This document shows, piece after piece, positions 1 through 8,526 of a DNA stretch of 64,000 bases. The DNA comes from Limosilactobacillus caccae (GTDB lineage Bacteria > Bacillota > Bacilli > Lactobacillales > Lactobacillaceae): contig NZ_FTOY01000009.1 of assembly GCF_900156885.1 (NCBI RefSeq), positions 182,257 to 246,256 on the forward strand. Reading direction: 5' to 3'. Within the stretch, counting starts at the first letter, position 1. Every line of letters begins with the position of its first letter. A program made the position numbers and the translations under genes. Under the pieces are notes generated by a model. That model was not told the origin of the DNA and did no database searches. It saw only the letters and a program-made list of their open reading frames with translations.

Positions 1-1
1 A

Positions 2-385
2 GAAGAAGTGGCACTTGCCAATGAGCTATTAAAGGGCCATGACCGGATCCACCTGGTGAAGCCGTTAAGCCACCATGACTTTCTTAACATTGCCGCGCGC
101 AGCACCTTAATCTTAACCGATTCGGGCGGAATCCAAGAAGAGGCCCCGGCGTTGCACAAACCGGTCTTACTCTTACGTGATAAGACAGAGCGGCAAGAGG
201 CGGTTGACGTTGGGAGTGTCAAGATTGTGGGGACGGACCCGACGACAATTCAGCAGACGGTATTTGAACTGCTGAATGATGAGAAGGCCTACCGGCAGAT
301 GGAAGAGGCTGAAAACCCATTTGGTGATGGTCACGCGAGCGAAAAAATCCTGACAATCATTGAAAAATATTTAAAACAAAAATAG
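2..385 (+). CDS. wecB: UDP-N-acetylglucosamine 2-epimerase, C-terminal part (cut by window edge)
   Basis: This is the C-terminal 127 residues of a non-hydrolysing UDP-GlcNAc 2-epimerase, which interconverts UDP-GlcNAc and UDP-ManNAc for surface glycan or teichoic linkage-unit synthesis in the cytosol. The frame is open to the left edge, so the gene starts outside the window. The diagnostic stretch is TDSGGIQEEAP followed by KPVLLLRDKTERQEA, the family's nucleotide-binding loop (normally T/D-S-G-G-x-Q-E-E and R-x-x-T-E-R-P-E). The usual Pro after TER is Gln here. It ends in a terminator shared with the convergent GtrA gene. Family call is firm; the symbol (wecB or mnaA) is a convention. Confidence 0.9.
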   Translation, partial: EEVALANELLKGHDRIHLVKPLSHHDFLNIAARSTLILTDSGGIQEEAPALHKPVLLLRDKTERQEAVDVGSVKIVGTDPTTIQQTVFELLNDEKAYRQMEEAENPFGDGHASEKILTIIEKYLKQK

Positions 386-425
386 CAAGGAGCTGGAAAA
401 GCGATTCCGGTCTCCTTGCTATTTT
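384..425. terminator. Bidirectional terminator between epimerase and gtrA-like gene
   Basis: Inverted repeat AGCAAGGAG / CTCCTTGCT with a roughly 18-base loop, followed by a T-rich run on the plus strand. It lies between two convergent genes and can serve both. Confidence 0.8.
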
Positions 426-863
426 CTATTTATTTGCGATATCTTGATTGTCCTTAAAAATCAACCACTTTGAGAAAATGTAGTTGGCGATTACCACGAT
501 AACATTATCGACAAACTTGACGATAAACTGTTGCAGTGGGGTATCGAACTTGAGGACATTGATCCCGATGTAGGTGATGATTAAGTCAATCACAAGGGTC
601 AAGCCACGGTAAAAGAAGAACCGCAGTAATTCAATGATAAAGTCGTGAACGGTCGTGTAGTGGGAACCAAAAACCCACACTTTATTGGTGAAGTACGCTA
701 CGAGAACCGAGGCAAACCAGGCGATGACAGTTGCAAGTGACACGTTCCAGTGAAGAACCGGACTTAGCAGCTGGAAGACCCCCAGGTTAACGACGGTCGT
801 GACGACTCCCCAGAAGAGGTAGGCGATGATTGACTTGTACTTGTTCCACAGGTCCTTAATCAT
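426..863 (-). CDS. GtrA family membrane protein
   Basis: A 145-residue protein with four hydrophobic segments, typical in size and pattern of the GtrA family (KSIIAYLFWGVVTTVVNLGVF at the start of helix 1 and a charged NKVWVFGS loop between helices 2 and 3). GtrA proteins are thought to help move undecaprenyl-phosphate-linked sugars across the membrane and usually work with a GtrB-type GT2; the nearest candidate partner here is the GT2 at 7586, which is an inference. The ATG lies one base beyond the stop of the flavodoxin gene, so the two are probably cotranscribed. Confidence 0.85.
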   Translation of the reverse strand: MIKDLWNKYKSIIAYLFWGVVTTVVNLGVFQLLSPVLHWNVSLATVIAWFASVLVAYFTNKVWVFGSHYTTVHDFIIELLRFFFYRGLTLVIDLIITYIGINVLKFDTPLQQFIVKFVDNVIVVIANYIFSKWLIFKDNQDIANK

Positions 864-864
864 C

Positions 865-1314
865 CTAGTTGCCTGCCTTCTCTACTAGCTCTTTTGCAAA
901 TTGGTCGAGCTTTTCTACGTCTTCTTCATCAGGCGCCAGGTTGACGCGGACGTTTTCGGAACCCTTTGTCGCCCCAGTCTTGGCTAATGCTTCGCCAAAC
1001 TTATCAACGGCAACACAGAAATCATCGCCGTAGAAGGTGTCACCAGAACCAGCGACGCCAAATACCTTGCCGGTCAAGTCCTCTTCTTGTAAGTCTTCAT
1101 AAAAGTCCAAGCCTTCTTCGGGAAGGGCTCCTTCGTCGTAGGTGTATGGGCAGATGACGCAGATATCGACATCATTGAAATCTGCGGGATCAGCCATTGT
1201 CATTTCTGTTTCTTCAACTTCCACGCCTAAATCTTCAAGGGCGTCTGTGATGATATCGGCAACGTCTTCATTATTTCCAGTGATTGTTGCGTATACCACA
1301 AGTGCTTTTGCCAT
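865..1314 (-). CDS. Flavodoxin
   Basis: A 149-residue acidic protein starting MAKALVVYATITGNNEDVADI. The TITGNNE stretch matches the FMN phosphate-binding loop (T/S-x-T-G-N-T-E) of flavodoxins and the pattern PYTYDEGALPE and GSGDTFYGDDFC matches the two isoalloxazine loops. It is a cytosolic low-potential electron carrier. An upstream in-frame ATG exists, but GGAGG sits eight bases before this ATG, so I start here. Upstream gene of a two-gene unit with the GtrA protein; divergent from the aminopeptidase gene. Confidence 0.93.
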   Translation of the reverse strand: MAKALVVYATITGNNEDVADIITDALEDLGVEVEETEMTMADPADFNDVDICVICPYTYDEGALPEEGLDFYEDLQEEDLTGKVFGVAGSGDTFYGDDFCVAVDKFGEALAKTGATKGSENVRVNLAPDEEDVEKLDQFAKELVEKAGN

Positions 1315-1387
1315 CTTGATAACCTCCATAATGTTAATAACATTCATATAGTATAGCATGGTTTACGAAAAGACGAGTGACAAGTGG

Positions 1388-1393
1388 TATACT
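1388..1393 (+). promoter_or_regulatory. Putative -10 box (TATACT) of map
   Basis: TATACT about 37 bases before the map start in the divergent flavodoxin/map spacer. No well-spaced -35 is evident, so this is tentative. Confidence 0.45.
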
Positions 1394-1429
1394 ATGTAAT
1401 GTTAGAGATTTATGAAGGAGATATATTGC

Positions 1430-2284
1430 ATGATTAGTTTAAAATCACCACGAGAAATCGTTGCAATGGAAAAAGCAGGTGCGGCCTTAGCGGGAATGCA
1501 CCTTGGAATGCGGCGGATTATCAAGCCTGGCATTTCTAGTTGGAAGCTGGAAGAATTTGCCCGCAAGTACTTTAAGGCTGCCGGGGCCAAGGCAGAACAA
1601 ATTGGCTTTGAAGGTTACGAATACGCAACCTGTGTCAGTGTCAATGACGAGATTTGTCATGGCTTCCCCCGGAAAAAGTTAATCTTAAAGAAGGGTGACC
1701 TGGTCAAGGTCGATACAGTAATTAGTGTTGACGGGGCTTTCAGTGACTCTTGCTGGAGCTACGCGGTTGGCGAGGTTAAGTCGGAAATTCAAAAGCTAAT
1801 GGACGTTACCAAGAAGGCAATGTTCATGGGGATTGACCAGTGTGTTCCGGGTAACCGGATTGGTGATATTGGTGCGGTTATTCAACACTACACTGAAGAT
1901 GAAAATGGCTACGGGGATGTCCGGGAATTCGTCGGTCACGGAATCCAGCCAACGATGCACGAAGATCCAATGGTTCCCCACTACGGTGAACATGGTCAAG
2001 GAACCCGGCTGCGCAAGGGAATGACGATCACGGTAGAACCAATGATCAATACCGGTACCTGGGAAGCAGATACTAGCGACCCAAGTGGCTGGCTTGCCAA
2101 GACGGCCGATGGTGGTTGGAGTTGCCAATACGAACACACCCTGGTAATCACTGATGATGGACCGAAGATTTTGACTTCTCAGGATCCAGAGGCGGATGCA
2201 AAGTACATCTACGACGATAACTACGCTAAGTTCCTGAAGCACTATGGTGAGATTGCCGAAAAGGTTGCAAAGCCGTTTGAATAA
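1430..2284 (+). CDS. map: Type I methionine aminopeptidase
   Basis: Removes the initiator methionine from new proteins in the cytosol. The 284-residue chain carries the pita-bread metal ligands in order: Asp in VKVDTVISVDG, Asp in AFSDSCW, His in FVGHGIQPTMHEDP, Glu in ITVEPMI and Glu in YEHTLVIT. The His of NDEICHGFP is the conserved substrate-site residue. It is longer than the roughly 250-residue E. coli form, with an insertion before EYEHT rich in Asp, Gly and Trp, common in lactobacilli. An ATG 18 bases upstream is part of the Shine-Dalgarno GAAGGAGAT, so the start is at 1430. Monocistronic, closed by a strong terminator. Confidence 0.93.
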   Translation: MISLKSPREIVAMEKAGAALAGMHLGMRRIIKPGISSWKLEEFARKYFKAAGAKAEQIGFEGYEYATCVSVNDEICHGFPRKKLILKKGDLVKVDTVISVDGAFSDSCWSYAVGEVKSEIQKLMDVTKKAMFMGIDQCVPGNRIGDIGAVIQHYTEDENGYGDVREFVGHGIQPTMHEDPMVPHYGEHGQGTRLRKGMTITVEPMINTGTWEADTSDPSGWLAKTADGGWSCQYEHTLVITDDGPKILTSQDPEADAKYIYDDNYAKFLKHYGEIAEKVAKPFE

Positions 2285-2291
2285 TTGAATT

Positions 2292-2345
2292 AAAACTACT
2301 AAAAGCCTGGCGGAAGACGTTTCGCCAGGCTTTTAGTAGTTTTAG
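2292..2345 (+). terminator. Strong terminator after map
   Basis: Near-perfect long inverted repeat (about 20 bp per arm, core AAAAGCCTGGCG / CGCCAGGCTTTT) with a 10-base loop, running into T residues. Confidence 0.9.
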
Positions 2346-2708
2346 GGCAGTTAATTTTTTTAATATGATTGCGACAGGTACTCATTAAGAATGATAAGAA
2401 TTATTTTGCCAATCCTTATTATTCTTAAGTGAAGCGACGGCAATTCTCATTAAGGACTAGCTGCTTATGTCGTGGAAGATGCGTTTCCCGCAATTGCCAC
2501 TGATGCATGTTTATTCTTTCAATTTTAATTTTATGCAGAAATAGCAAGCATAAAAGCGCTAAATCGTAATAATATGCAAAATTCAATTAAAAAATAATGA
2601 TAATTTACGGTAAAGACTTTCATTTATTTAAAAGACGACTATACTTAAATTATTAAATGAGTTCTTATTTTTATTTAAGAATATTAATTAAATTTTGGAG
2701 GCATTATT
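2346..2708 (+). other. Long leader/spacer before the YjeM-type gene
   Basis: About 360 bases without a plausible gene. It holds an imperfect stem-loop at about 2384-2437 (left arm AAGAATGATAAGAATT, right arm AATCCTTATTATTCTT), a cre-like TAAAAGCGCTAAAT near 2549 with two departures from consensus, and a -10-like TATACT at 2640-2645. The region is very AT rich after 2500. The function of the stem-loop is unknown. Confidence 0.4.
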
Positions 2709-4214
2709 TTGGACGAACAAAGTGGTAATAAAAAAATGATTACTACCTTTGGTCTAGTGACGATGATCATTACCGCCATTTTCGGTTTTGGTAATGTTTC
2801 AAACGCCTACTTACAGATGGGCTATGGTAGTATCATTTGGTACGCATTGGCGGGGATTTGTTTCTTCTTCCCATGTGGATTGATGATGGCTGAATATGGT
2901 TCAACCTTTAAGGACGCTAAGGGGGGGATTTACTCCTGGCTTGCTGGTTCTGTCGGTGAGCGAATCGCCTTTGTTGGGACCTTCGTATGGCTTGCATCAT
3001 GGATTGTGTGGATGGTTTCCACTGCTTCGCGGGTATGGATTACCTTCTCAGCATTAATCTTTGGTAAGGATACTACCCAGCAGTGGCAAGCATTTGGCCT
3101 CTCATCGACCCAGGTAATTGGGATTCTTGGGATTTTACTTATTTTGGGTGCTACCTGGTGTAGTTCCCGGGGAATGACTGCGATCGCGAAGGTTGGTTCC
3201 CTTGGGGGGATTTTTACCATTATCGTTAACGTGATCTTCCTGGTTGTCAGTGTGATTGTTTTAATTGCTGATAAGGGAGTATTGAAGCAACCAATTCACG
3301 GTGCGTCAACCTTTATTACCTCACCAAATCCCCAATTCCAGACACCAATTGCGATTATCTCATTCGTTGTTTACGCAATCTTTGCGTATGGTGGGATGGA
3401 GTCGTTGGGTTCCGTTACTGATAGTATGAAAAACCCTGAACGGACCTTCCCCCGGGGCTTAATCATCGCAAGCATCTTTACCATTGGTGCTTACGTTTTG
3501 ATGATCTTCATGCTTGGTTGGTCGGTCAACTACCAACACGACTTGACGAAGAGTTCTGTTAACCTAGGAAACGTTACCTATGTTGTCTTTAACCAATTAG
3601 GGGTTACGATGGGTGATGCCCTCGGCTGGTCACATGCAGCAGCATTGACCTTTGGGGTAATTATGACCCGGATCGTTGCCTTTGCTCAGACCTTAGGGTT
3701 CTTGGGAGCATTGTTCATCTTACTCTACTCACCAATCAAGGCCTTTATCCTTGGGTCCAACCCGGACTTATGGCCAAAGAAGCTTACCAAGTTGAACAAG
3801 GCAGGGATGCCAGCGAATGCAATGTGGCTACAGGCAACCATTGTTTGCGTGATTGTTTTCCTCGTTGCCTTTGGTGGTAACGCCGCGCAAAAGTTCTACT
3901 TGATCTTGACTGATATGGCAAACGTATCAACTTGTTTCCCATACATCTTCTTGATTGGGGCCTTCCCATTCTTTAAGGCCAAGAAGGGGCTTAACCGGCC
4001 ATTTGTTGTCTTTAAGAATCGTTTCTGGACCAATGTATTGGTTTGCTTCGTGGAATTGATCTTAATTGTGGGGATTCTCTTTACCTTTATCCAACCATTG
4101 ATGGATAAGGATTACCAGACTGCTTTCTGGACACTAGCCGGACCAGTCTTCTTCGCCGTAGTGGCGCTAGTCTTTTACCAGATCGCTTCCAAGAAGAACA
4201 AGGTAAATAATTAA
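2709..4214 (+). CDS. yjeM: APC superfamily transporter, glutamate/GABA antiporter family, YjeM type
   Basis: A 501-residue integral membrane protein with about 12 hydrophobic segments. The N-terminal half (FGFGNVSNAYLQMGYGSI, FFFPCGLMMAEYGS, GGIYSWLAGSVGERIAF, FVWLASWIVWMVSTASRVW) matches the YjeM branch of the glutamate:GABA antiporter family closely. It should exchange or import an amino acid, but the substrate of YjeM proteins is not settled. The start is a TTG, seven bases after GGAGG. It stands alone between terminators with a long leader, so it may be separately regulated. The family call is strong and the substrate is open. Confidence 0.88.
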   Translation: MDEQSGNKKMITTFGLVTMIITAIFGFGNVSNAYLQMGYGSIIWYALAGICFFFPCGLMMAEYGSTFKDAKGGIYSWLAGSVGERIAFVGTFVWLASWIVWMVSTASRVWITFSALIFGKDTTQQWQAFGLSSTQVIGILGILLILGATWCSSRGMTAIAKVGSLGGIFTIIVNVIFLVVSVIVLIADKGVLKQPIHGASTFITSPNPQFQTPIAIISFVVYAIFAYGGMESLGSVTDSMKNPERTFPRGLIIASIFTIGAYVLMIFMLGWSVNYQHDLTKSSVNLGNVTYVVFNQLGVTMGDALGWSHAAALTFGVIMTRIVAFAQTLGFLGALFILLYSPIKAFILGSNPDLWPKKLTKLNKAGMPANAMWLQATIVCVIVFLVAFGGNAAQKFYLILTDMANVSTCFPYIFLIGAFPFFKAKKGLNRPFVVFKNRFWTNVLVCFVELILIVGILFTFIQPLMDKDYQTAFWTLAGPVFFAVVALVFYQIASKKNKVNN

Positions 4215-4259
4215 TAACAAAGCAAAAGCGGCTGCTTTATTAAGCACTAGCTTTGGATA

Positions 4260-4304
4260 CAAAAGATTCCGCGGTAGTTCATGCTGCGGAATCTTTTGCT
4301 TTTG
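4260..4304 (+). terminator. Terminator after yjeM-type gene
   Basis: Inverted repeat AAAAGATTCCGC / GCGGAATCTTTT followed by GCTTTTG. Confidence 0.85.
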
Positions 4305-4326
4305 TAATGTGTTCGTCATTTTCAGT

Positions 4327-4336
4327 TTGCTATAAT
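4327..4336 (+). promoter_or_regulatory. Extended -10 promoter for the YihY gene
   Basis: TG-C-TATAAT directly ahead of the gene; the -35 is poor, as expected for an extended -10 promoter. Confidence 0.6.
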
Positions 4337-4364
4337 GTCCATATACAATTTTTTGGAGGATATT

Positions 4365-5258
4365 ATGAACAAGGAACCTGGGAAAGGAAAAGTATTTATC
4401 TCATTGCTAATCAGGCATATTAACATGGCCCAGATTTCAAACTCAGCTGCCGTTTTAGCATACTATACCTTACTGTCCGTCTTTCCCGCCGTTATGGTGG
4501 TGGGGAACCTGTTACCGATGATTGGGATCGACGCCCGGACAGTTCTTGCCTACCTGCAGACGGCCATCCCTGCGTCGGTATATGATTTCATCCGCCCGTT
4601 AATTTATGACTTCTTGCAACGGGGAAGTGGGGGTGTCCTAACGACCGGGGCATTGATTGCTCTGTGGTCGACGAGCCAGGGGATTGCTGCTTTTCAGCGC
4701 AGTGTCAACCATGCATATGGGATTGCGGAAAACCAAAACCCGGTGATCAACCGGGTGGTTTCATTTATCTGGATGATTGTGGTTCTAGTAATCATCTTTG
4801 TCTTCATCATTTTGTACGGCTTTGGTGAACAAGTTTTGCAGAGTATTCAGCCAATTTTTAATTTTCGCAAGGACTACATTTCCTTATTCAGTTCATTACG
4901 GTGGCCGGTAACATTTGCGGTCCTGTTTATCGCGCTAACCTTGCTGTACTACTTTGTCCCGAATGCAAAGGTGCGGCTACGCTATGCACTGATTGGTTCT
5001 TTTTTTGCGGCTATTTTATGGATGTGGCTTTCGCGGCTATTTTCCTTTTACACGCTCTTGTTTAGCCACGGGGTTATCTCGTATAAGACGATTGGGGCCT
5101 TCGTGGCAATGATGGTCTGGCTGGACTTTTCCGGTTACATCATCATGCTAGGCGCAGCGTTAAACGCAGCATTGCAGGAGTCGCGTGAGGGCGAGTTGCA
5201 CGCCAAGAAGCACTTTTGGTTGTTACCAGAACTAGAAAAGAAGAAGCGGGTAAAATAA
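4365..5258 (+). CDS. YihY/BrkB family inner membrane protein
   Basis: A 297-residue membrane protein with six hydrophobic segments. The family's signature positions are visible: SNSAAVLAYYTLLSVFPAV near the N-terminus, WSTSQGIAAFQRSVNHAYG in the middle, YYFVPNAKVRLRYALIGS, and a final WLDFSGYIIMLGAALNAAL. YihY proteins were once called RNase BN, but that activity belongs to another protein; their role is unclear. An in-frame ATG 30 bases upstream is ignored because TTGGAGG sits properly before this ATG. It is transcribed alone and ends with a basic tail. Confidence 0.9.
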   Translation: MNKEPGKGKVFISLLIRHINMAQISNSAAVLAYYTLLSVFPAVMVVGNLLPMIGIDARTVLAYLQTAIPASVYDFIRPLIYDFLQRGSGGVLTTGALIALWSTSQGIAAFQRSVNHAYGIAENQNPVINRVVSFIWMIVVLVIIFVFIILYGFGEQVLQSIQPIFNFRKDYISLFSSLRWPVTFAVLFIALTLLYYFVPNAKVRLRYALIGSFFAAILWMWLSRLFSFYTLLFSHGVISYKTIGAFVAMMVWLDFSGYIIMLGAALNAALQESREGELHAKKHFWLLPELEKKKRVK

Positions 5259-5312
5259 ACGGCCGTGCCTTGCGCGGATTAGCGCGGGAGAATTTATAGC
5301 TTTAAAACAGTA

Positions 5313-5345
5313 AAGAGGCTGGAGTTAATCTCCAGCCTCTCGTTA
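5313..5345. terminator. Bidirectional terminator between yihY and DUF2922 genes
   Basis: GAGGCTGGA / TCCAGCCTC stem with a short loop between convergent genes. Confidence 0.75.
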
Positions 5346-5366
5346 AAATCTTTAGAACATATTTAA

Positions 5367-5600
5367 TTATGCTGTTTTCTTCTCGTCATTGAAGAGAATA
5401 GTTGAGACAGTGTCGATGTACTTCGCAGCTAGTGGTTGTTGGTAAAGTTCCTCGTTATCCTTGACAAATAAGTGTGACTCGGCAATCTTTTCCATTGCTT
5501 GGCGAACGGTTTGTTCATCTAGCCGTTCACTAGCGTAGTTGAGCTTCAATGAGTGCTTCTTACCGAGACTACCCTTAAAAGTTAAGCTTAAAGTTTTCAT
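5367..5600 (-). CDS. DUF2922 family protein
   Basis: A 77-residue protein starting MKTLSLTFKGSLGKKHSLKL, which matches the DUF2922 family (L-x-F-x-x-S-x-G-K pattern, then a run of predicted helix ending before a basic tail). No membrane segment and no signal peptide. It follows the DUF1659 gene by 18 bases, the usual tandem arrangement in lactobacilli. Function is unknown. Confidence 0.8.
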   Translation of the reverse strand: MKTLSLTFKGSLGKKHSLKLNYASERLDEQTVRQAMEKIAESHLFVKDNEELYQQPLAAKYIDTVSTILFNDEKKTA

Positions 5601-5618
5601 TAATGAGTCCTCCTCTGA

Positions 5619-5831
5619 TTATTCCATTGTTAATTCATCGGTAGTGATAACCGCAGCGTTAGTACACTTTTCGGTTGTTAACATTTCGATGGCGGTACTG
5701 AGACTAGCAACTTGGTGATCATCAGCCTTGTCAATGACATTGTTGAAAAGGTGCTTGATGCCCTTTGGGTGAGCGTCACTGACAAGAGTGAGTTGAACCT
5801 TCGCTGACTTAAACTTACGAACCATTTGCAT
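5619..5831 (-). CDS. DUF1659-type small protein
   Basis: A 70-residue protein starting MQMVRKFKSAKVQLTLVSDA. The beta-rich start, KGIKHLFNNV segment and ITTDELTME end fit DUF1659 proteins, which are found next to DUF2922 proteins. AAGGAAG lies eight bases before the ATG. Divergent from recX, with a 101-base spacer that should hold both promoters. Function unknown. Confidence 0.7.
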   Translation of the reverse strand: MQMVRKFKSAKVQLTLVSDAHPKGIKHLFNNVIDKADDHQVASLSTAIEMLTTEKCTNAAVITTDELTME

Positions 5832-5932
5832 GATAAAAACTTCCTTTAGTATTTAATTTGTTAAGCGGTGGCCACTGCTTACACCTTTATAAACGGTTGA
5901 CGGAGAGAAATGTAAAGGAGAATTTTAAAAAG

Positions 5933-6727
5933 ATGGCAAAGATTACGAAAATTGCGGCCCAAAAGCAGCAGGGGCGCTATAATGTATACCTTGATGGTAA
6001 ATATGCCTTTCCGGTAGCGGAGAGTGTCTTGATCCAGTTCCGCTTGATGAAGGGGATGGAGATTGATAAGGAACAGGCAGCCGCCATTACAGCTGCTGAC
6101 CAACGGGCGAAGGCTTATTCCCGGATGCTCGACTACCTGTCGCACCAGCTGCGGACAGAGAGTGACATTATCAAAAAGCTCCGTGAGATTGAGACCCCGG
6201 AGGAATTCATCGCGCCGGTATTAAAAAAGCTGCGGGAGCAAAAATTGGTAGACGACCACGAGTACGCTGCCGCCTATGTGCGGACGGAAATGACTACCGG
6301 GCTCAAGGGCCCCGGCGTTATTCGCCAACACCTTCGGCAGAAAAAAGTGGGGGAAAATGATATTGATGATGCTCTTGCCCAGTTCACCCCAGAATTGCAG
6401 GCAGAAAACGCTAGCAAACTGGCGACCAAGTTATTTCGCCGGTACCGTTCGCAGCCGCTGAAAAGGCGGGAGCAGAAGGTTCGGCAGGGGTTAATGACAA
6501 AGGGATACTCCGCTGGTATCTATGACCGCATTAAAGAGGACGTAATGCCAGCAGAAGACACCGCCCTAGAAGAGGACTTATTAGCCAAAGAGGCGTCAAA
6601 AATGTGGCGCCGCTACCGTCGCTACCAGGGCTTTGAACGCGAGCAGCACTTTAAGCAGGGGATGTTTCGCAAGGGCTTTGACCTTGACGATGTCCAACGG
6701 TGGCTGGATGCGCAGGAATTGCAATAA
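5933..6727 (+). CDS. recX: Recombination regulator RecX
   Basis: A 264-residue basic protein of the RecX family, which binds RecA filaments and limits recombination. Visible features are the N-terminal MAKITKIAAQKQQGRYNVYLDGKYAFPV and the tandem three-helix RecX repeats: AYSRMLDYLSHQLRTESDIIKKL, LVDDHEYAAAYVRT, GPGVIRQHLRQKKV and the C-terminal YQGFEREQHFKQGMFRKGFD. This length is normal for lactobacilli, longer than E. coli RecX. I start at MAKITK, after AAAGGAG; an ORF extension upstream has no good ribosome site. The gene precedes the polysaccharide cluster but is separated by its own promoter. Confidence 0.92.
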   Translation: MAKITKIAAQKQQGRYNVYLDGKYAFPVAESVLIQFRLMKGMEIDKEQAAAITAADQRAKAYSRMLDYLSHQLRTESDIIKKLREIETPEEFIAPVLKKLREQKLVDDHEYAAAYVRTEMTTGLKGPGVIRQHLRQKKVGENDIDDALAQFTPELQAENASKLATKLFRRYRSQPLKRREQKVRQGLMTKGYSAGIYDRIKEDVMPAEDTALEEDLLAKEASKMWRRYRRYQGFEREQHFKQGMFRKGFDLDDVQRWLDAQELQ

Positions 6728-6731
6728 AATC

Positions 6732-6760
6732 TTTCCATGCAGGGTAATAACTGGTATTAT
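6732..6760 (+). promoter_or_regulatory. Promoter of the first polysaccharide cluster
   Basis: TTTCCA (6732-6737), 17-base spacer, TATTAT (6755-6760) with a TG extension. It lies about 40 bases before the first cluster gene. Confidence 0.6.
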
Positions 6761-6799
6761 TTTAGTGATATTGTTTAAAAGCAAATTAGGAGAACGACA

Positions 6800-7567
6800 T
6801 TGAATATTAAAATCTTAGTGGCTGTCCATAAAAATTACCGGATGCCAGATGATCCCATGTACCTGCCTGTCTTTGTGGGCAAGGAAGTACACCCGACAGT
6901 TAATCAAACTTTCCAAGGTGACAACACGGGGGATAATATTTCAGCGAAAAATCCGCACTACAATGAGTTAACAGCATTGTACTGGGGATGGAAGAACCTT
7001 GATGTTGACGCTTTGGGCTTGGTTCATTACCGTCGTTATCTGACAATGGGGCACAGCAAAGAATTATCGACCATTTTAAATAAGCAACAGGTCGAGGAGC
7101 TATTTGAAAATGCTGATGTAATTTTGCCAAAGAAGCGGCATTATTACATTGAAACGAATGAGTCACACTATTTCCACGTTCATGAACATGAACCGTTAGA
7201 GGTGACCCGGCAAGTACTAAAAGAAAAGTATCCGGAATACTTACCAGCATTTGAACAGGTAATGAAGCAGACATCTGCCCACTACTTCAATATGATGGTG
7301 ATGAAAAAACAACCATTAGGTGAGTACTGCACCTGGCTTTTTGACGTCCTAGCTGAAGTTGAGAAGCAGATTGACTATTCCGACTACACGGCATATGAGC
7401 AACGTGTCTTTGGCTTTCTCAGTGAATTATTGTTAGATACCTGGTTAGGTACGCATCCAGAATACAAGACCGTTGAAGTAAACCGGGTCTTCTTAGAAAA
7501 ACAGAACTGGCCGCTAAAGATTGCCAAGTTCTTAAAACGAAAGATCACCGGTCATGGTGAACACTAA
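6800..7567 (+). CDS. DUF4422 family glycan biosynthesis protein (1)
   Basis: A 255-residue soluble protein of the DUF4422 family, found in capsule and exopolysaccharide loci and generally treated as glycosyltransferases, though few have been assayed. Signature stretches are ILVAVHKNYRMP at the start, GDNTGDNISAKNPHYNELTALYWGWKN and LGLVHYRRYL, and TAYEQRVFGFLSELLLDTWL near the end. TTG start after AGGAG. It is the first gene of the cluster, 18 bases before the GT2 gene. A second copy at 11010 shares the same signatures but differs in the middle, suggesting different acceptor use. Confidence 0.82.
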   Translation: MNIKILVAVHKNYRMPDDPMYLPVFVGKEVHPTVNQTFQGDNTGDNISAKNPHYNELTALYWGWKNLDVDALGLVHYRRYLTMGHSKELSTILNKQQVEELFENADVILPKKRHYYIETNESHYFHVHEHEPLEVTRQVLKEKYPEYLPAFEQVMKQTSAHYFNMMVMKKQPLGEYCTWLFDVLAEVEKQIDYSDYTAYEQRVFGFLSELLLDTWLGTHPEYKTVEVNRVFLEKQNWPLKIAKFLKRKITGHGEH

Positions 7568-7585
7568 AAAGATTGGAGAATAACG

Positions 7586-8515
7586 ATGGCAAAATTATCG
7601 ATCGTTGTTCCTTGCTATAATGAGCAAGAGGCAATTCCGCTTTTCTATCCAGCAGTAGAAAAGGTTGTTACAGCGATGCCAATTGATGTTGAATATTGGT
7701 TCGTTAATGATGGTTCCAGTGATGGGACGTTAGCTGAATTGCGGAAACTTCACGAACAGGACCCCGCACGAGTTCATTATGTTTCTTTTTCCCGCAACTT
7801 TGGGAAGGAGGCTGGTCTATATGCCGGCCTACAAGCAGCAACTGGTGATTACGTCGTTGTAATGGATGTTGACTTGCAAGATCCGCCAGAATACTTGCCG
7901 GAAATGTATAGTAACATTACTTCTGGGGAGTATGACTGTGTGGGGATGCGGCGGACTGACCGGAAAGGCGAAGCAAAGTTTAAGTCTTTCCTCAGTGACC
8001 AGTTTTATAACGTCATCAATAAGATTTCAGATACCAAGATTGTTTCTGGAGCGCGGGATTACCGAATGATGACTCGACAAATGGTCGATGCCGTTTTATC
8101 ATTAACTGAATATAATCGGTTCTCCAAGGGAATCTTTAACTGGGTTGGCTTTAAGACCAAGTACTTACCGTACAAGAACGTAGAACGGGTAGCAGGGACG
8201 ACTGATTGGTCGACTTGGAAGCTATTTAAGTACGCTGTTGACGGAATTACGGACTTTTCCGAAGCCCCATTGGCCCTTGCTACCTGGATGGGTGGTTTAA
8301 CGGCCGTTGTATCCATTATTGGCCTTATCTTTGTCTTAGTTCGGAAGTTAGTTATCCCCGCAAGTAGTGCCTTTGGCTGGGCTTCGATGGTTTGCATCAT
8401 TCTTTTCCTTGGCGGTATTCAGTTACTATGCTTAGGGATTGTTGGCCGTTATATCGGGAAGATTTATATGCAGACTAAGAAGCGACCGATTTATATAATC
8501 AAAGAGAAAAAGTAG
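7586..8515 (+). CDS. GT2 polyprenyl-phosphate glycosyltransferase (GtrB/DPM type)
   Basis: A 309-residue enzyme: GT-A catalytic domain at about 1-230 and two C-terminal membrane helices (about 233-255 and 268-292). Motifs: IVVPCYNEQEAIPLFY, VNDGSSDGT, VVMDVDLQDPPE (the DxD-like metal site) and RDYRMM. The architecture is that of enzymes charging undecaprenyl phosphate with one sugar on the cytosolic side, for later use by a flippase (GtrA type) and a GT-C enzyme. Nine-base spacing from GGAG. Cotranscribed with the priming transferase that follows. Confidence 0.9.
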   Translation: MAKLSIVVPCYNEQEAIPLFYPAVEKVVTAMPIDVEYWFVNDGSSDGTLAELRKLHEQDPARVHYVSFSRNFGKEAGLYAGLQAATGDYVVVMDVDLQDPPEYLPEMYSNITSGEYDCVGMRRTDRKGEAKFKSFLSDQFYNVINKISDTKIVSGARDYRMMTRQMVDAVLSLTEYNRFSKGIFNWVGFKTKYLPYKNVERVAGTTDWSTWKLFKYAVDGITDFSEAPLALATWMGGLTAVVSIIGLIFVLVRKLVIPASSAFGWASMVCIILFLGGIQLLCLGIVGRYIGKIYMQTKKRPIYIIKEKK

Positions 8516-8526
8516 GAATGAGAATC

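Noticed and set aside
1796..2242. 148-residue minus-strand reading frame inside map
   Set aside because: Lies wholly within a well-supported aminopeptidase gene and matches no family.
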